Assembly: GCA_002914805.1 (NCBI GenBank)
Contig: JXTB01000077.1
Location: 487,491-551,490 of the forward strand
DNA from: Parasponia andersonii
Taxonomy: Eukaryota > Streptophyta > Magnoliopsida > Rosales > Cannabaceae
Length of the DNA stretch: 64,000 nt
Direction: 5' to 3'
The notes under the pieces were generated by a model that saw only the letters and a list, made by a program, of their open reading frames with translations, was not told where the DNA came from and did not search any database. A program made the translations under genes and the position numbers. Positions 1-11,459 of this stretch are shown piece after piece (the first letter of the stretch is position 1; every line of letters begins with the position of its first letter).

Positions 1-2200
1 AAAAAAAAAAACTAGAAACAAAACAAAAGTCATTTTCATCAGTTACTTGGTCCTCTTGATCGGTAGAGGATATCAATAAAACTTTAATACTGATATGTTT
101 AGTCATGATCCAGATAATTCTAATAGAGTGAGCAATCTGTTTCCATCTATTCCATTATATAATTCAAGATGGGAACAACAATATAGAACACAAACTAGTT
201 TCAACTTTACCAAAAACTACTACTATATTGAAACTAAGAATTTTATGAATTTGAGACATAAGTTAATTTGGTTGGTTTTGGAAAACAATTTTCACGTAAA
301 TGAAAGCGTTGCAACACCGAGATTGAAAAAAAAAAAAATCTTTCTCGGATCAACATGGTTATATATTGATTTTTGACAAATAAATAGAAAGAAAAAAATA
401 TAATTACTCTTGAAGACTTTTTTATTTTAGCTTTCTTTTTTATACCAAGAGTCTTCTTTTCCAAACACTCTACCAAATATATAGTGTGTGGGCACTTCCT
501 TTGAAATAGCACAATTTATTTATACTATTTTTTCTTTCTACATGTAAGTAGAGAAAAATAGTAATTAGAGAACTAATTTCTCTATATCTCACTTTGTTCT
601 CTCTAGAATAAGTTGATAGTAGTATCTTTTCTTAAAAACAAACTATTTTGCTCTCTAAATTTTCGGTGTAAATGAAGAGATCAATTTTTTTTCTCTAACT
701 CTTACTCAACGCTATTACCTCTTTTAACTTCAATAATATCAAAGTAGTAGTAGTAGTATTATGATTAGAAATACCTAATTTTAAGCTCCCACTCATATAT
801 TAAATTGCCCACTAAAATAATTAAATCATATATAATTATTTATTAATTTATTAAGCTTTAAATAAGCTAAGCACTTACTTATTAATAGATAGATACTACA
901 AATCCACTTAAAGACATATAAATGGATTTAGCACTAAGGTACATATCTATATATGATATAACAGGTAATTTTTAACTAACGAAAATAAATCAATTAATTC
1001 ATAATTAATCAATTAATTATTAGTCATTGACAATTTAACTTTTTGTATGAACATTCTATCCATTATGACATAACTTAACTGTTATGTTATGTCATAACAT
1101 TTACCGTTGTGCTATACTAATTCATAACAATTATAAATTAATTAAATTATTAATCTTACATAATTTATAGTAAAATGATAATGAAGAAGGGACTTATGGA
1201 CTTATAATTCAAGCTCCAATAAATTTGATCATCAATTTAACTCTTAAATCAATAATCAAAACTATTAATTTCAGTGTTATTCGACTATAAATCTAAAATT
1301 GCACTTTTGAATTTATAGTATAATTTATTCAAATAAAAGTGTTGAATCGTTCATTTATTAATCCTTCATAAATAGTTCATAATTAGAGCTTAGTAATTCC
1401 GTTACCTCTCTAATTACATCTTAGTTCTTGAATTCTATTTGATTCTTTAATGAACAATTAATTTATGATTATCTAACAAATTAATTGACATATGCAATTA
1501 ATTTTGAGCGCTTTATTGTTCAAGTCCTCAATCAATTATTTAAGAGAACTATTTTTAATTTTCAAAAAGAAAAAGAATGGATTCTATATTAATATTCTCA
1601 GCCATTTATTTTATTGTTTTTTTAAAATACAATGGTTAAATTTGACATATGCAAACTTTTACCAAGTAAATTAAAGACACAATGTCACAAAATTACCGAG
1701 TTTATTAATACCTAAAGATTGAGACTATTCTATATATAATCATCTTAATGATGAATTTTGAACTCTCTATTTATGTCACGGAATTTATTAGTGACTCCAA
1801 AATTAATATGGTCCAGTCTTATACAATCGTATTATATAAAGTACCTCTATCTTTTAATGTCTCTGCATTAAATAATCTGGATAAAATTATTTCAAACTTA
1901 ATGTTGATGGACTGTACTAATAATATTAACTTAATTATAGTTCATATGTATAATTAATCATTGCGGACCATTTTAGATTATTATCCATTTATTCAATCTT
2001 CACATATTAATACTTTATATACTGAATAATAGTTACATAAATAATCTAAAAAAATATTTATGATATAGAATAGTTATATCAACAAAATTATTTTTACATG
2101 CAAAAGATCCTCAATAAAAATATATTTTTAAATATTTAATTCAATAAATAAATTTTAGGACATATACCTTGACATATTTGAGACTCACAAAATTGAACCC
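1..2200. other. AT-rich intergenic DNA
   Basis: No gene is supported here. The open frames are short, rich in Phe/Ile/Lys/Asn, lack family motifs and lie in very AT-rich sequence. No transposon end could be recognised. Confidence 0.5.
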
Positions 2201-2665
2201 AACAAAAAATATATAATTAAAAGAAAAAGTGACTTATGAAACTGGGACTTACCTTGCTCAGTGAGGGCAAAGAGTCTAAAATTAGTGTTTCTTAGAAGAG
2301 AATCCTAAATTACCAAAATTTCATCTAAATAATGGTTTTTGTATAAATTGATGAAAATTTTATAATGCATGATCAAGAAGAGTGGAAATAGGTCTGGAAT
2401 CATTAAAACTCAATGTTCAACCATTAAATTTTGCCCTCTAGGATAGAACTACAGATTTTCTCCCATTAAGCTATAAAGGAAATTCATACTCAAGGATTAG
2501 GAGGGAATGGAGTGATTTTTATAGATTTAAATTGAGAAAAAAAGGTGAAAAATGGCTTACCTTCACCGAGGATGGATTTCTTGCGCCATAGAAGATGAAT
2601 AAGAAGACTAGAAGGCTTGAAAATTTATATGAATGTGAGCTCTAGCCCTAATATTTGGGATTACT

Positions 2666-2776
2666 TTAGACAACATTTCTAGATAAAATGTTGTTCATGA
2701 TCAAGTAAGTGCAACACTTCTAAAAGTAGAAGTGTTGCAATTGCTAAGCATATGCAACACTTCTATATGAAATGTT
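2666..2776. repeat. Cluster of short hairpins, CACTA-like subterminal repeats
   Basis: Three related palindromes follow one another. At 2711-2738, GCAACACTTCTA and TAGAAGTGTTGC form a perfect 12-bp stem around a 4-nt loop. Just before (about 2668-2693) and after (about 2753-2776) are weaker versions built on ACAACATTT/AAATGTTGT and CAACACTTCT. Short GCAACACTT-type palindromes are typical of the subterminal regions of plant CACTA transposons. No CACTA terminus was found beside them, so this would be a truncated end. The sequence at 2230-2660 may be the inner part of the same element, but I saw no transposase motif. Confidence 0.4.
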
Positions 2777-3061
2777 GTAGAAAATAAAAAATACATATTT
2801 TGCCATATTTGTTTTTACAAGTATTGCTTATAAGGTATTGGGTATTCTCTTTTTCGTGGTAATGTAATATGGCAAATATGATTATGTCTTTCATTTTTTT
2901 TCTAATCTATGATTTTTAAATATAACCCGAATAGAAAGAGCATCAATATATGTATATAATTTGATGGTTGCTGAACTGAGATCTAAACTGATTGAGATAT
3001 AGATTTGGAATTCATAGATTTGGAATTCTAATATTCAGTGTAACATTTATTTATAAATCTA

Positions 3062-3252
3062 TGTATTTTTTTTTTAAAAGTGGGACTTAACTAATGACTC
3101 CACTTGTTACAAATTAAAGAAAAATACTTACTATCTCCACCTTATCCGATTAAATATAATAAGTTTTCACCCTCACCCCTCGTGTAACTCGAACCTAGAA
3201 TTAAGATTTTAGGTAGTGAGTGCTCTTACTACTTGGATCGACCCACTTAATC
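3062..3252 (-). mobile_element. SINE-like tRNA-derived retroposon
   Basis: On the minus strand, reading down from about 3250, there is an A-box-like stretch (GATCCAAGTAGTAAGAGCAC) and some 30 bp later a B-box-like GGTTCGAGTTAC. This is the internal RNA polymerase III promoter layout of plant tRNA-derived SINEs. It is followed by about 130 bp of unrelated body. It is too short and too altered to be a functional tRNA gene. The poly-T run at about 3067-3076 on the plus strand fits the A-rich tail of a minus-strand SINE. Confidence 0.45.
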
Positions 3253-3689
3253 ACAATTTTAAATCACAATTTTAAAGAATGACATCTCCATCTAATTTAT
3301 ATATACTTTACGCAAATGAATGATATCGACAAGCGAGAATGCTACTAAGATTACTTGAAATTAAGAAATCATTCATAATATTGATCTTATTCACTAATTT
3401 TAATGAAAACCCCATGTTACGACTATTTACGATAAAGTTACGAATTTCCCTTTTGGTATATATATCCAATTAAATTATTTCAAATTCATTAATGTTCAAT
3501 ATTTGACCAGTACAGTTACTTTGATCCGGCAATAGTACTGTTAATCATTTTTTGATCCATAGTAGCAACTCCTAAGAAGGGTGGGGCTAAAAAAGACGAA
3601 GAAAAAGAAACAGACGTTACCGGAAAATAAAAACTATTGATATGGGGATTAGTCTCCGATAATATTATTTTTATGTCTTGTTTAAATCA

Positions 3690-4100
3690 CAAATTATTAT
3701 TATCAAAATTGATCTTTATATTTAAAATTTATTATAAATTCATACTTGATACTAACTTAGAATAATTAATTTATTAAGATAGTATTTAAAAAATTGATAA
3801 ACCTTAAAATAAGTCATATAAGAATTGATCTGTCTTAAATTATTTGATAAATTAACTATTTTCGTAATAAATATTAAATATTTATACTAATTTTGAACAA
3901 TTAATTTATTAAAATAGCGTTTAAAAAATTTGATAAACCATAAAATAAGTCATATAAAAATTGAGTCTTAAATTATTTGATAAATTAACTGTTCTCGTAA
4001 TAAATATTAAATTTAAAAAGCATTGATAATAATAAAAATATAAAATATAATTTGAATAAATTATCCGAAATACAAAATATAATTTTAACAAACTATCAAT
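3690..4100 (+). repeat. Dispersed AT-rich repeat with internal 133-bp tandem duplication
   Basis: The segment starting at about 3768 recurs at about 3901 (period about 133 bp), each copy carrying the phrase AAAATAAGTCATATAA. The block resembles 28200-28560 in the same orientation, sharing the order of ATTGAT, ATACTAA, TAGAATAATTAATTTA-like phrases and a similar end. It is a repeat family of unknown class. Confidence 0.5.
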
Positions 4101-4231
4101 TAATATTATTCCTCAACCACAAAAAAAAAAAAAGCAAGATTTAATACTAGTGAATTGATATGAGATTATTAATATATAATAAAGAAAGTTATTAAAGTTA
4201 CTACTTCGCTTTATGCACATGAAATTTATAT

Positions 4232-4525
4232 CTATGGGACTCCATGGCGGTTGATGGTGTCAGTGGCCGAAGCTTGAGCCTCAGCCTGAGCGGTGATGGA
4301 ACCGCCAGAAAGAGTTGGGGCATCGGTGGAGGCACCGGCGCCGCGGCCGGGCTTCGGTTCCAGATGACCTTCGGTACCGTACCCTTTCTTCTTGTAATCC
4401 TCCAAGTCTTTGTACTGCAGGTACGGACTCTCCTCCATTGGCAGCCCTTCTAATTTCTCAGCCTTCCTATCATTTTTTTCAGTCTCTAGTTTTCTCTCCC
4501 TGCTTTGCTCCTGCTTGTTCTCCAT
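4232..4525 (-). CDS. LEA18: Late embryogenesis abundant protein, group 6 (LEA18 type)
   Basis: A 97-residue, highly hydrophilic protein in a single exon. Residues about 26-75 carry the conserved block of the LEA_6/LEA18 family: EGLPMEESPYLQYKDLEDYK, then a GYGTEGH motif, EPKPGRGAG and STDAPTLSG. It has no Cys, no membrane segment and many Lys/Glu, as expected of an intrinsically disordered desiccation protein. The family is linked to seed maturation and water-deficit tolerance; the biochemical action is poorly defined. The first ATG in this frame is at 4523-4525; the frame stays open upstream only through a TTG codon at 4535-4537, which I do not take as a start. The Ala/Thr-rich C-terminus (residues 75-97) is less conserved. 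The promoter just upstream carries ABRE, RY and TATA motifs that fit ABA- and seed-dependent expression. Confidence 0.9.
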   Translation of the reverse strand: MENKQEQSRERKLETEKNDRKAEKLEGLPMEESPYLQYKDLEDYKKKGYGTEGHLEPKPGRGAGASTDAPTLSGGSITAQAEAQASATDTINRHGVP

Positions 4526-4596
4526 GATGATACGCAATTCGGATTGACGAGGGATAAGACAGCTTAGCTTATAACCTTCGAGCGGGCTACTGGTGG

Positions 4597-4736
4597 TATA
4601 TATATGTTTGAGTTTTTAATGTAGTTTTATGTTCTCTACTGGGTACGTGAGAGTTGGACACGTGTGATGTGCACGTGTCAGTGTAATATGAGATTATGAG
4701 TTATTTGCTCCACGTGTCGTGCATGTTACATGCATG
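4597..4736 (-). promoter_or_regulatory. ABRE/RY/TATA promoter of the LEA18-type gene
   Basis: A TATATATA box lies at 4597-4605, about 75 bp upstream of the ATG. Three ACGT-core elements of ABRE/G-box type follow upstream: ACACGTGT (4658-4665), GCACGTGTC (4671-4679) and CCACGTGTCG (4710-4719). A perfect RY repeat CATGCATG is at 4729-4736. ABREs bind bZIP factors of the ABI5/ABF group and RY elements bind B3 factors such as ABI3/FUS3. The motifs are seen directly; their activity is inferred. Confidence 0.7.
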
Positions 4737-4739
4737 GCT

Positions 4740-6240
4740 AAACAATTGTTGCGGATTGGATTACGTGAATGCGATCATAATCTCCAGTCATACCATGAAA
4801 GTCTTGGTCAGAACCTGACTTTTAGGAGACTTTTGTGCTCACAACACTAACTTCTTTCCTTTTCTTCTTCTTTGTTCCCTTTGGAAAAAATAAGTCACGA
4901 GTTTTTGGTTTTTATTCAACCTAAATTCCTAATATATGAAAAACTACCTCAAAAGAAATTAAGAATAAGAAGATTATTTTTATATAAGAGAGGTTGGGGG
5001 AGGGTCATTAAGCCTTCCTTCTTTTGGGAATTTCACTTTTTTCTTAAGTGTTATGATTTCAATTTGAGCGTACATGTTTGCCTTTTTCTAATTCTAATAA
5101 TGCCAATAACCATAAAAAAAAAAAAAAAAACCAACCGAACATAACCAAGCCAATCTGAATAAGACTCCACCCAACTGGAAAAATCAAGATTTACCGAAAA
5201 TAGAAAACTCACGAAATCATGAGCAATTTAATCGGTGCATAATTGACACTTCCTACCAACCTAAACCCGAAAGCCCAAAAAATATAAAATGTTCGACCAA
5301 GGTTTACCCATACCACATCGATCTTTGCTATAAGAATATTTTAATATATTGATAATGATAGAGGAAAATCTTTTAATATATTAATAATAATAGAGGAAAT
5401 TTGATTTTTTACGGGAATTTTTCAAAAAAATTGAGAAATTCTGAATTTTAAAATTTTTTGAGAAATTCCATATTTTAATTAGAAAAAGTTTATTTTTACA
5501 AGTATTTAAAAAATAATAGTTTTTGTTAATTAGTAAAATACTTGAAATCACTAATCCAGTTATCTTAAGTAGTTTGACATCTAACCTCAAGTGACTAAAT
5601 TGGTTACCAACTCAGCTGATTACCTTGAGTTCATTGAAAAAATCAAATTTGAAGAAAAAAGTGTAACTTTTCTAAAATATTATTAAAAGTGTTAGTTTCT
5701 GAAACAGTTTTTGAAAAGTGATATGTTTAAAATCATTCTGGTATTTTTCAAACAAATTTGGCCCATATAAAATTCTTCAATTTTTGGTACTTTTGGGCTC
5801 GGAATTTTGAAATAAGCCCTAATATTTTATGAGTAAACCGTTTTTTTATTTGTTCCCAATTTTACCCCTTTTCAGGTATCTATTTCATACATAATATATA
5901 CAGGTGGTATACGATATATATTTTGCAATAAAAATAGGACTTCTTAGCAAAATTGCCGAGTTTTTGGTCATTATTTAAAAAATGACTGAATTTATCAAAA
6001 AAATACCGAAATGAGTTAGTTGTATTAGAAATACATTAATATCAAACACTATCAAAATTGATATATTTTATATAAATTGATATACTAATAAAAAAAAATA
6101 TGATATAATAATATAAAACTGATATTAATATTAAAGCATAAAATTGATGAACCAAAGACCAAAACTAATCCACCACTTGAGGAAACTATATGGTAAAACC
6201 TTTTTTTGGTATCTCGTGTAAGCATATATCCTTTTTTAAG
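4740..6240. other. AT-rich intergenic DNA with a foldback-like stretch
   Basis: No gene is supported. The stretch at about 5390-5770 is a low-complexity inverted A/T tract around a core of GGTTACCAA/GATTACC phrases, resembling the foldback elements at 19.8 and 20.2 kb. The remainder is unclassified. Confidence 0.35.
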
Positions 6241-6271
6241 TTTTAACATATATTTATATATATATATATAT

Positions 6272-6514
6272 GGTTGCCAATCCAATAGATATTTTTTTTT
6301 ATTTATAGATATATATATTCAACTTCTAACGGTGATCTAATGAGTATAATGAAATATACAAAAGAACGTGTATCATTACTATTCTTATAAAAAAATATGT
6401 ATCATTAATATTCTTTCTCTCTTATTTTTTATAATAAAAAAATATACATGTTAAATTTTTATTGGACAAATTAATACTTATTAAGTTAAAAAAAAAAATA
6501 CCTAGTAGATTGGT
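6272..6514 (+). mobile_element. (TA)n-associated MITE, copy A (degenerate)
   Basis: The element starts with GGTTGCCAATCCAATAG directly after a (TA)n run (about 6252-6271) and ends with AATACCTAGTAGATTGGT, the imperfect reverse complement of its start. The interior shares the phrases ATTAATATTCTTTCTCTCTT and TTAAATTTTTATTGGACAAA with copies at 45.5 and 59.9-60.1 kb. This copy is the most diverged and has lost the downstream (TA)n run. Confidence 0.7.
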
Positions 6515-6782
6515 TTTTAAATCTTTAAACTTTATTTTACTAATTTACCCTTCCTTATTTCATTTTGCAGTACGGCTAGTTATACGCCCGTTTGGTGCTT
6601 CAGTTCAGGACCTCCCCTCAGTCGCGATTTGCATATGACAGAAACAAAAGGAAAGGGAAAAAAAAAAAAAGGAAAAGCAACGATGAAGTCGAGAAAATGA
6701 AGAAGAAGCATAATCAAATAATAAGTTGATAGAAAACACTACTTACTATATAGTGACAAATAATTAATTTAAACCAATAAAA

Positions 6783-7007
6783 TTACAAACCCAACCTTAA
6801 ATCCAAAGCTAAACTAGAAGAAGCATAATCAAATTCTTCTAGATTTGCGGGCAAATTCAAGTCAAGACCACCATCGAGGGAGCTCAGAGCTCGAATCGAC
6901 AACGTCGAATTGTCTCTGAATTTCTCCCAATGGCACCTTTGATGCCCACCCAATGCTTGCCTACTCAAAAAAATCTTCAAACAAATCCCACACTCCGAAT
7001 CAAATCT
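6783..7007 (-). pseudogene. C-terminal fragment of a ZAT-type C2H2 zinc-finger repressor
   Basis: The frame open from 7007 to the stop at 6783-6785 encodes one complete Q-type C2H2 finger: CGIC, 12 residues containing SRQALGG, then HQRCH (C-x2-C-x12-H-x3-H), followed by WEK. It then has LDLNLPANLEE, an EAR repression motif (LxLxL), and ends in SSSLALDLRLGL, a second LxLxL. This order matches the C-terminus of ZAT1/4/9-like transcriptional repressors. The usual N-terminal finger(s) are missing, an in-frame TGA lies at 7008-7010, and there is no ATG before the finger. An AG acceptor-like site (TGCATCTGTTTATTTGAAG, minus strand) just upstream would allow splicing to an unseen 5' exon, but the sequence at 7281-7400 gives no recognisable ZAT exon. 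A relic or partial duplicate is most likely; a divergent spliced gene remains possible. Confidence 0.6.
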
Positions 7008-7409
7008 TCAAATAAACAGATGCAAATATTCACCAATCCATTAACCCAAAAGAAAAATTATACAAAATAATATGCTAAAATGCTTAAAAATTTGATACTC
7101 ATCGTCAAAATGAATTACTGATTTAGTTCAAAAAATAATTTACTAAATAGTTAGTTCAATCGATTTTCCCTAAATCACAAAAAAATGCTCCATAAATTAA
7201 TTTACTAGGAACCTATATCGAGTGATACAAAGATAAATTAGTAACAAAAATTGAAACAATTTCTTAAAGAAAACGAACCTTCGAAGCTCAGTTGAAAATG
7301 GCCGAATTGGATACCGGAGACAGCGTCGATGCTTGGCCTTCAATGATGGCTTATAGAGTGAAGACCGAAGTTCCGTGATTGCAAGCTAGGGTGGTGTTGT
7401 TCATCTTGA

Positions 7410-7432
7410 GAGAGAGAGAGAGAGAGAGAGAA
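7410..7432. repeat. (AG)n microsatellite
   Basis: An uninterrupted run of about 11 GA units. Confidence 0.8.
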
Positions 7433-9185
7433 TTGTATATGAGAGACGATCTAAAAGGGTGAAAGTGAGGGGCGTGTGTCTAAGGGTACTCTTCGTATTT
7501 TAAAAATATGAAAATTAAAAAGGGATATTTTTGTTAATAAAATAGAAAAGGGATATATATATTAATTCTTACCCCGAAAAGTGGATATTCCTGTACAAAG
7601 ACTCCATCACTTTGCCACGTGCGCGGCGCATGAGCCGATAAGATATATAGGCAAACTAAGCCGATCATTGCACTCGAGTCAGTAAAGCCCTACCTAACGC
7701 TTTGATATTACTGCAGTTCAACCAACAAAAAGGATCAGCAAATACGACATCTGCTGCTTTATAGAACTACCTTGACTATTTGAGCTGGATGAGTTTTGTA
7801 AAGATTAATGCAAAGAATACTGATTACGAGTCTAGTAGTGTTCACAACAGGTGGAACTCGGACGGTAGTGGGTAATGACTAAACCGATCGAGGTTATCAT
7901 AGCATCACTCGTAAAACATCTCCCTCAGGAAAACATTATTTTTTCCTACCAAATTTGGACGAACCAACGAATACGTATATGGCTCAGGAGGGTAGAAAAA
8001 ATAGTGTAGGTGATTGGTGGGGCCATAATAAGTTGTCTTCTTGTATGTTTTAAAGGTAGATTTTGAAGTGTGACCATAGATACTCAGGCTGTCATATATA
8101 AACAAATTTTTCATCCTGTACAGTGTACGTTACTGGCAAGTGGCAACATACCATCTGCCATGGTAATTATCTCGTATTCCTAAGTTAGCAATGAGGTTGT
8201 GTTTATATACAAATTATATATATATGGTCTCCTTCTGCTATAGAAGGAAAGGGCATTGTATGGGACACGTACGACTATTGGAAAATGCATAACTTGTCAA
8301 TTATGTTAAAGCCATTTGGATACTTCAATTCAATGTTAAACTTCATTTCATGTCATGATTATTGATCACTGATCACTTTAAACAAAATAATTACTGTTGA
8401 GAGTTCACATAATTATCAAGTTTTCTGGTTCTAAAGCTATTTGACGTTGCCGTTAAATATTATTATTGACTCTTTAGAATTTAGATTATGAGTTACATGC
8501 GATCAATCTTAGCAGTGACTTGTTTTCTAACATTTATTCCAACAAATGACGATGCAAGGAAGAAATGAGAAGTACACAGTTCACAACAAAAAAAATAAAA
8601 GGAAAAAGAAGAAGAAAGGTAGAAAAGGGAATGAGAAGTACTATACAATCCCAAAAGAACAAAAAGCTTGTATATATCTATGGAAAATAAAGGTACCTAA
8701 CAGCTAAAAAAGCTGATTTTCTGTAAGGGCAGAAAAACGCATCCGAGGTTATAGTAATCTTGAAAACAACAACATTGGCATTGTTATTTATCCAGGAATA
8801 TGCTCACTTGGGCAAAAAATGATCTAAACTAACTGAAGCAAACAAATATGAAAACCTCAATTAATCTTCGACAAATGCAATAGGCTTGTGTGTACCTATA
8901 TCTATTTGCCCAGAGAATAGCAATATTGCACACTGAAAAAGAAAACACCCCCACTCCCTCCTTCAGGGGTTCCCCATTTTGTCTCTCTCCCTACAATATC
9001 AAACACTTCATAGAGCTTCCAATATTACAATAATTAAGCTTAAAAACAATGCATCATATATATATATATATAGAGCTTGAAATTTTGACAATTTAAGCAA
9101 ATAAAACCCCTCTTTGAGCGGGTGAATTAGTATCAGTCTTAACCCTTTTTAGTCCGACACTTCATGGTCAATCCTCATTTTATTA
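7433..9185. other. Intergenic DNA and 3' flank of the subtilase gene
   Basis: No additional gene is supported. The part nearest 9185 is presumably the 3' UTR of the minus-strand subtilase gene. A short (TA)n run lies at about 9056-9072. Confidence 0.45.
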
Positions 9186-11459
9186 TCAGCTCCAGCTAAA
9201 AGCAATGGGGCTTCCCACCACGTGCTTCCCATCTGACCATTCAATGCGACCAAAGCTGTTTGAATTTGGCGGCATTGATCCCACTGCGTTAAACGTCACC
9301 GTATAGCTCTTCTTCTCGCTCAGTTGACCGAAAGTCAACGTCTCAGGAGCAACCGAGATTTTCACCAATTGGGTCTCCGATTTCAACGACACCTTATATG
9401 TTCCCGGTGGGCCCACGTTGGTCAGGGTCCGACTGTACTTAGCTACGGTGGACCCACCTGTGGACAGGAAATTGACAGCAAAAGAAGGGTAATTAAGATC
9501 AGTCACGCTGTATTTCTGCTTAGTGTCGCAACGTGATTTATTTCTGGTAAGCCCACTAATCTGTTCATCTGTATAATGCAAAGCACATAGAAACCCCACG
9601 TAATCATCGACCGTTAAATCATAAACCAACCCAGGATCAAGGGCCACAACTGGGTCCACGTGCCCAGCTCCATGATCAAACGGCGTAGATGGTTTCCCGG
9701 TAGCTATGTCAAGTATCCTCTGGCCATTTTTGTACACGGTATAAGCCGTGGTCATAAGCGCCGACCTAATCGCGGCGGGGCTCCACTCCGGGTGGGCCCC
9801 CTTGAGCAGCGCCGCGAGCCCGCTCACGTGAGGGCAAGACATCGACGTGCCGGAGATGATGTTGAAAGCCACGCGCCGGCTATCAATCGGCAGTCCGGTG
9901 GGACCCAGTGCTCCCGACCAACCCGCTATGATGTTGACACCTGGCGCGATAATGTCAGGCTTGAGAATCTCCGGCGTGATCGTGTTGGGACCCCTGGAGC
10001 TGAAAGCGGCCACCACCGGGGATGGCTGGATCCCCACCTTGGTCCCCTCGAAGAGAATCGTGACCGTCGGTTTCGGATCCGAGGCCAAATACTTCTTGAT
10101 CTCGTCGCCGGACTTTTGACCCACCGAAGTCCCCGGCAAGAGGTGAGCGTCGGCGACGAGCTCCTCGCCGTTCGCGGCGGTGTTAGCCAATATCATTCCT
10201 AACCCACCTGCGGCTTTGACCACAGCTCCCTTCTGAACCCTGGCGTTGACTCCCCGGTCACAGAGCACAATCTTCCCGGCGACCTTTTCCGGTATCAACG
10301 TCCCCATCATGCACAGATTCCCGTTCGTGGCGTTGCTCGCGTTCGCGGCGTAAACCAACGGCGACAGAGTCCCGGGCAACGAGTTCCCCCGGTAAAGCGA
10401 GACTCCGGAGTAGTTCATCCCGTTGCCGAGGCTCACGTAAGCCGGGAAATCCCGATCCAGTGTGCCGGCGCCCACGGTGGTGATCCACGGGGCCAAGTTC
10501 GACAGACTGAACGAGCTGGGCCCCGCGTTCCCCGCCGAGCAAGAGACGAAAACGCCCTTCTCCATCGCCCCGAAGGCCCCGACCGCCACGCTGTCCCTGT
10601 AGTAGTCGGACATTCCGCCGCCGAGCGACATGGACAGGACGTTGACGTTGTCTTCCACCGCCTGGTCTATGGCCTTCAGTATGTCCGAGCTGAAGCACCC
10701 ACCGACCCAGCAGACCTTGTATACCGCCACCCTCGCCCGCGTCGCCATTCCACGCGCCGTCCCCGGCGCGTACCCGAATAGGCTCGCCCCCTCCACCTCG
10801 GACCCGGCCGCCGTGCTCGCCGTGTGGGTCCCGTGGCCGTCGTCGTCCCTCGGGGACTTCGACTCGCGGGACGTGTCGATGGGTCCCAGCGTGGCCTCGT
10901 ACCCCTTGGAGAAGAATCTCGCCCCTATGAGCTTCCGGTTGCAGTTGGAGGCAGTAAAGTTCGTTCCAGCCTCGCACGAGCCTTTCCAGCTGCCGGGTAC
11001 CGGCCCCAGACCCGTGTCGTCGAAGCTCTTGCTCTCGGGCCAGACCCCGGTGTCCAAAACTCCGATGACTACGTCGCTCACGGAGTCGGACTCGGGGTAT
11101 ACGGACTCGGTCTTGCCGAGTCCGAGAAACTCCGGGGTCCGAGTCGTGTGGAGCTCGTACCTGAGTTCGGGCCAAACGGAGAGGACTCCGGGTCGGGTTT
11201 TCAGGGAATCGGCTTCTTGGGGCGTCAGCTTGGTGGAGAATCCGTGGACGACATTGTTGTAGGTGTAGAGCATTTCGGCCGAGTCGGACACCGATTTGAG
11301 CGACGAGTCGTACCAGTGGGAGTGGTGCTCGAACGCCGCTGGCATTTGGTACTTGGCCATTCGGATAATGTATGTCGTTTTCTGGTTCTCTTCCACCACG
11401 GCCATGGAGACAAGGCTCCAACCCAGAAGAACAAAAAGAATCACGAGAAAATTAAACAT
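9186..11459 (-). CDS. SBT1.7: Subtilisin-like serine protease (SBT1.7/ARA12 type)
   Basis: A complete, intronless 757-residue S8 subtilase. In order: a hydrophobic signal peptide (about 1-20); an I9 inhibitor prodomain (about 28-108) ending at HTTRTPEFLGL; a catalytic domain; a protease-associated domain inserted at about 345-475; and a C-terminal fibronectin-III-like domain (about 655-757). The catalytic residues are Asp136 (GVLDTGVWPES), His209 (DDGHGTHTAS), oxyanion Asn311 (SAGNAGPSS) and Ser539 (GTSMSCPHVSG). N-glycosylation sequons include NFT at 167 and NAS/NAT at 373-378. Length and motifs match Arabidopsis SBT1.7 (ARA12), an apoplastic protease needed for seed-coat mucilage release; the same substrate role here is inferred. 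Absence of introns is usual for SBT1 genes. The exon is much richer in G+C than its surroundings. The start is the first ATG, and a poly-T tract (coding strand, 11502-11530) lies in the 5' leader. A decayed partial copy lies at 14256-14436. Confidence 0.95.
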   Translation of the reverse strand: MFNFLVILFVLLGWSLVSMAVVEENQKTTYIIRMAKYQMPAAFEHHSHWYDSSLKSVSDSAEMLYTYNNVVHGFSTKLTPQEADSLKTRPGVLSVWPELRYELHTTRTPEFLGLGKTESVYPESDSVSDVVIGVLDTGVWPESKSFDDTGLGPVPGSWKGSCEAGTNFTASNCNRKLIGARFFSKGYEATLGPIDTSRESKSPRDDDGHGTHTASTAAGSEVEGASLFGYAPGTARGMATRARVAVYKVCWVGGCFSSDILKAIDQAVEDNVNVLSMSLGGGMSDYYRDSVAVGAFGAMEKGVFVSCSAGNAGPSSFSLSNLAPWITTVGAGTLDRDFPAYVSLGNGMNYSGVSLYRGNSLPGTLSPLVYAANASNATNGNLCMMGTLIPEKVAGKIVLCDRGVNARVQKGAVVKAAGGLGMILANTAANGEELVADAHLLPGTSVGQKSGDEIKKYLASDPKPTVTILFEGTKVGIQPSPVVAAFSSRGPNTITPEILKPDIIAPGVNIIAGWSGALGPTGLPIDSRRVAFNIISGTSMSCPHVSGLAALLKGAHPEWSPAAIRSALMTTAYTVYKNGQRILDIATGKPSTPFDHGAGHVDPVVALDPGLVYDLTVDDYVGFLCALHYTDEQISGLTRNKSRCDTKQKYSVTDLNYPSFAVNFLSTGGSTVAKYSRTLTNVGPPGTYKVSLKSETQLVKISVAPETLTFGQLSEKKSYTVTFNAVGSMPPNSNSFGRIEWSDGKHVVGSPIAFSWS

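Noticed and set aside
4526..4537. Four extra N-terminal residues of LEA18 starting at 4537
   Set aside because: That codon is TTG; the first ATG is at 4525 and aligns with the family start.
7281..7400. Possible 5' exon for the zinc-finger fragment (minus strand, ATG with a donor-like GTTCGT)
   Set aside because: The ATG frame stops after 17 codons and no frame resembles a ZAT N-terminus.
9660..10202. 180-codon plus-strand frame
   Set aside because: Antisense shadow of the subtilase exon.
10258..11421. 387-codon minus-strand frame overlapping the subtilase gene
   Set aside because: It is a shifted frame of the GC-rich subtilase exon; Arg/Gly-rich with no family motif.
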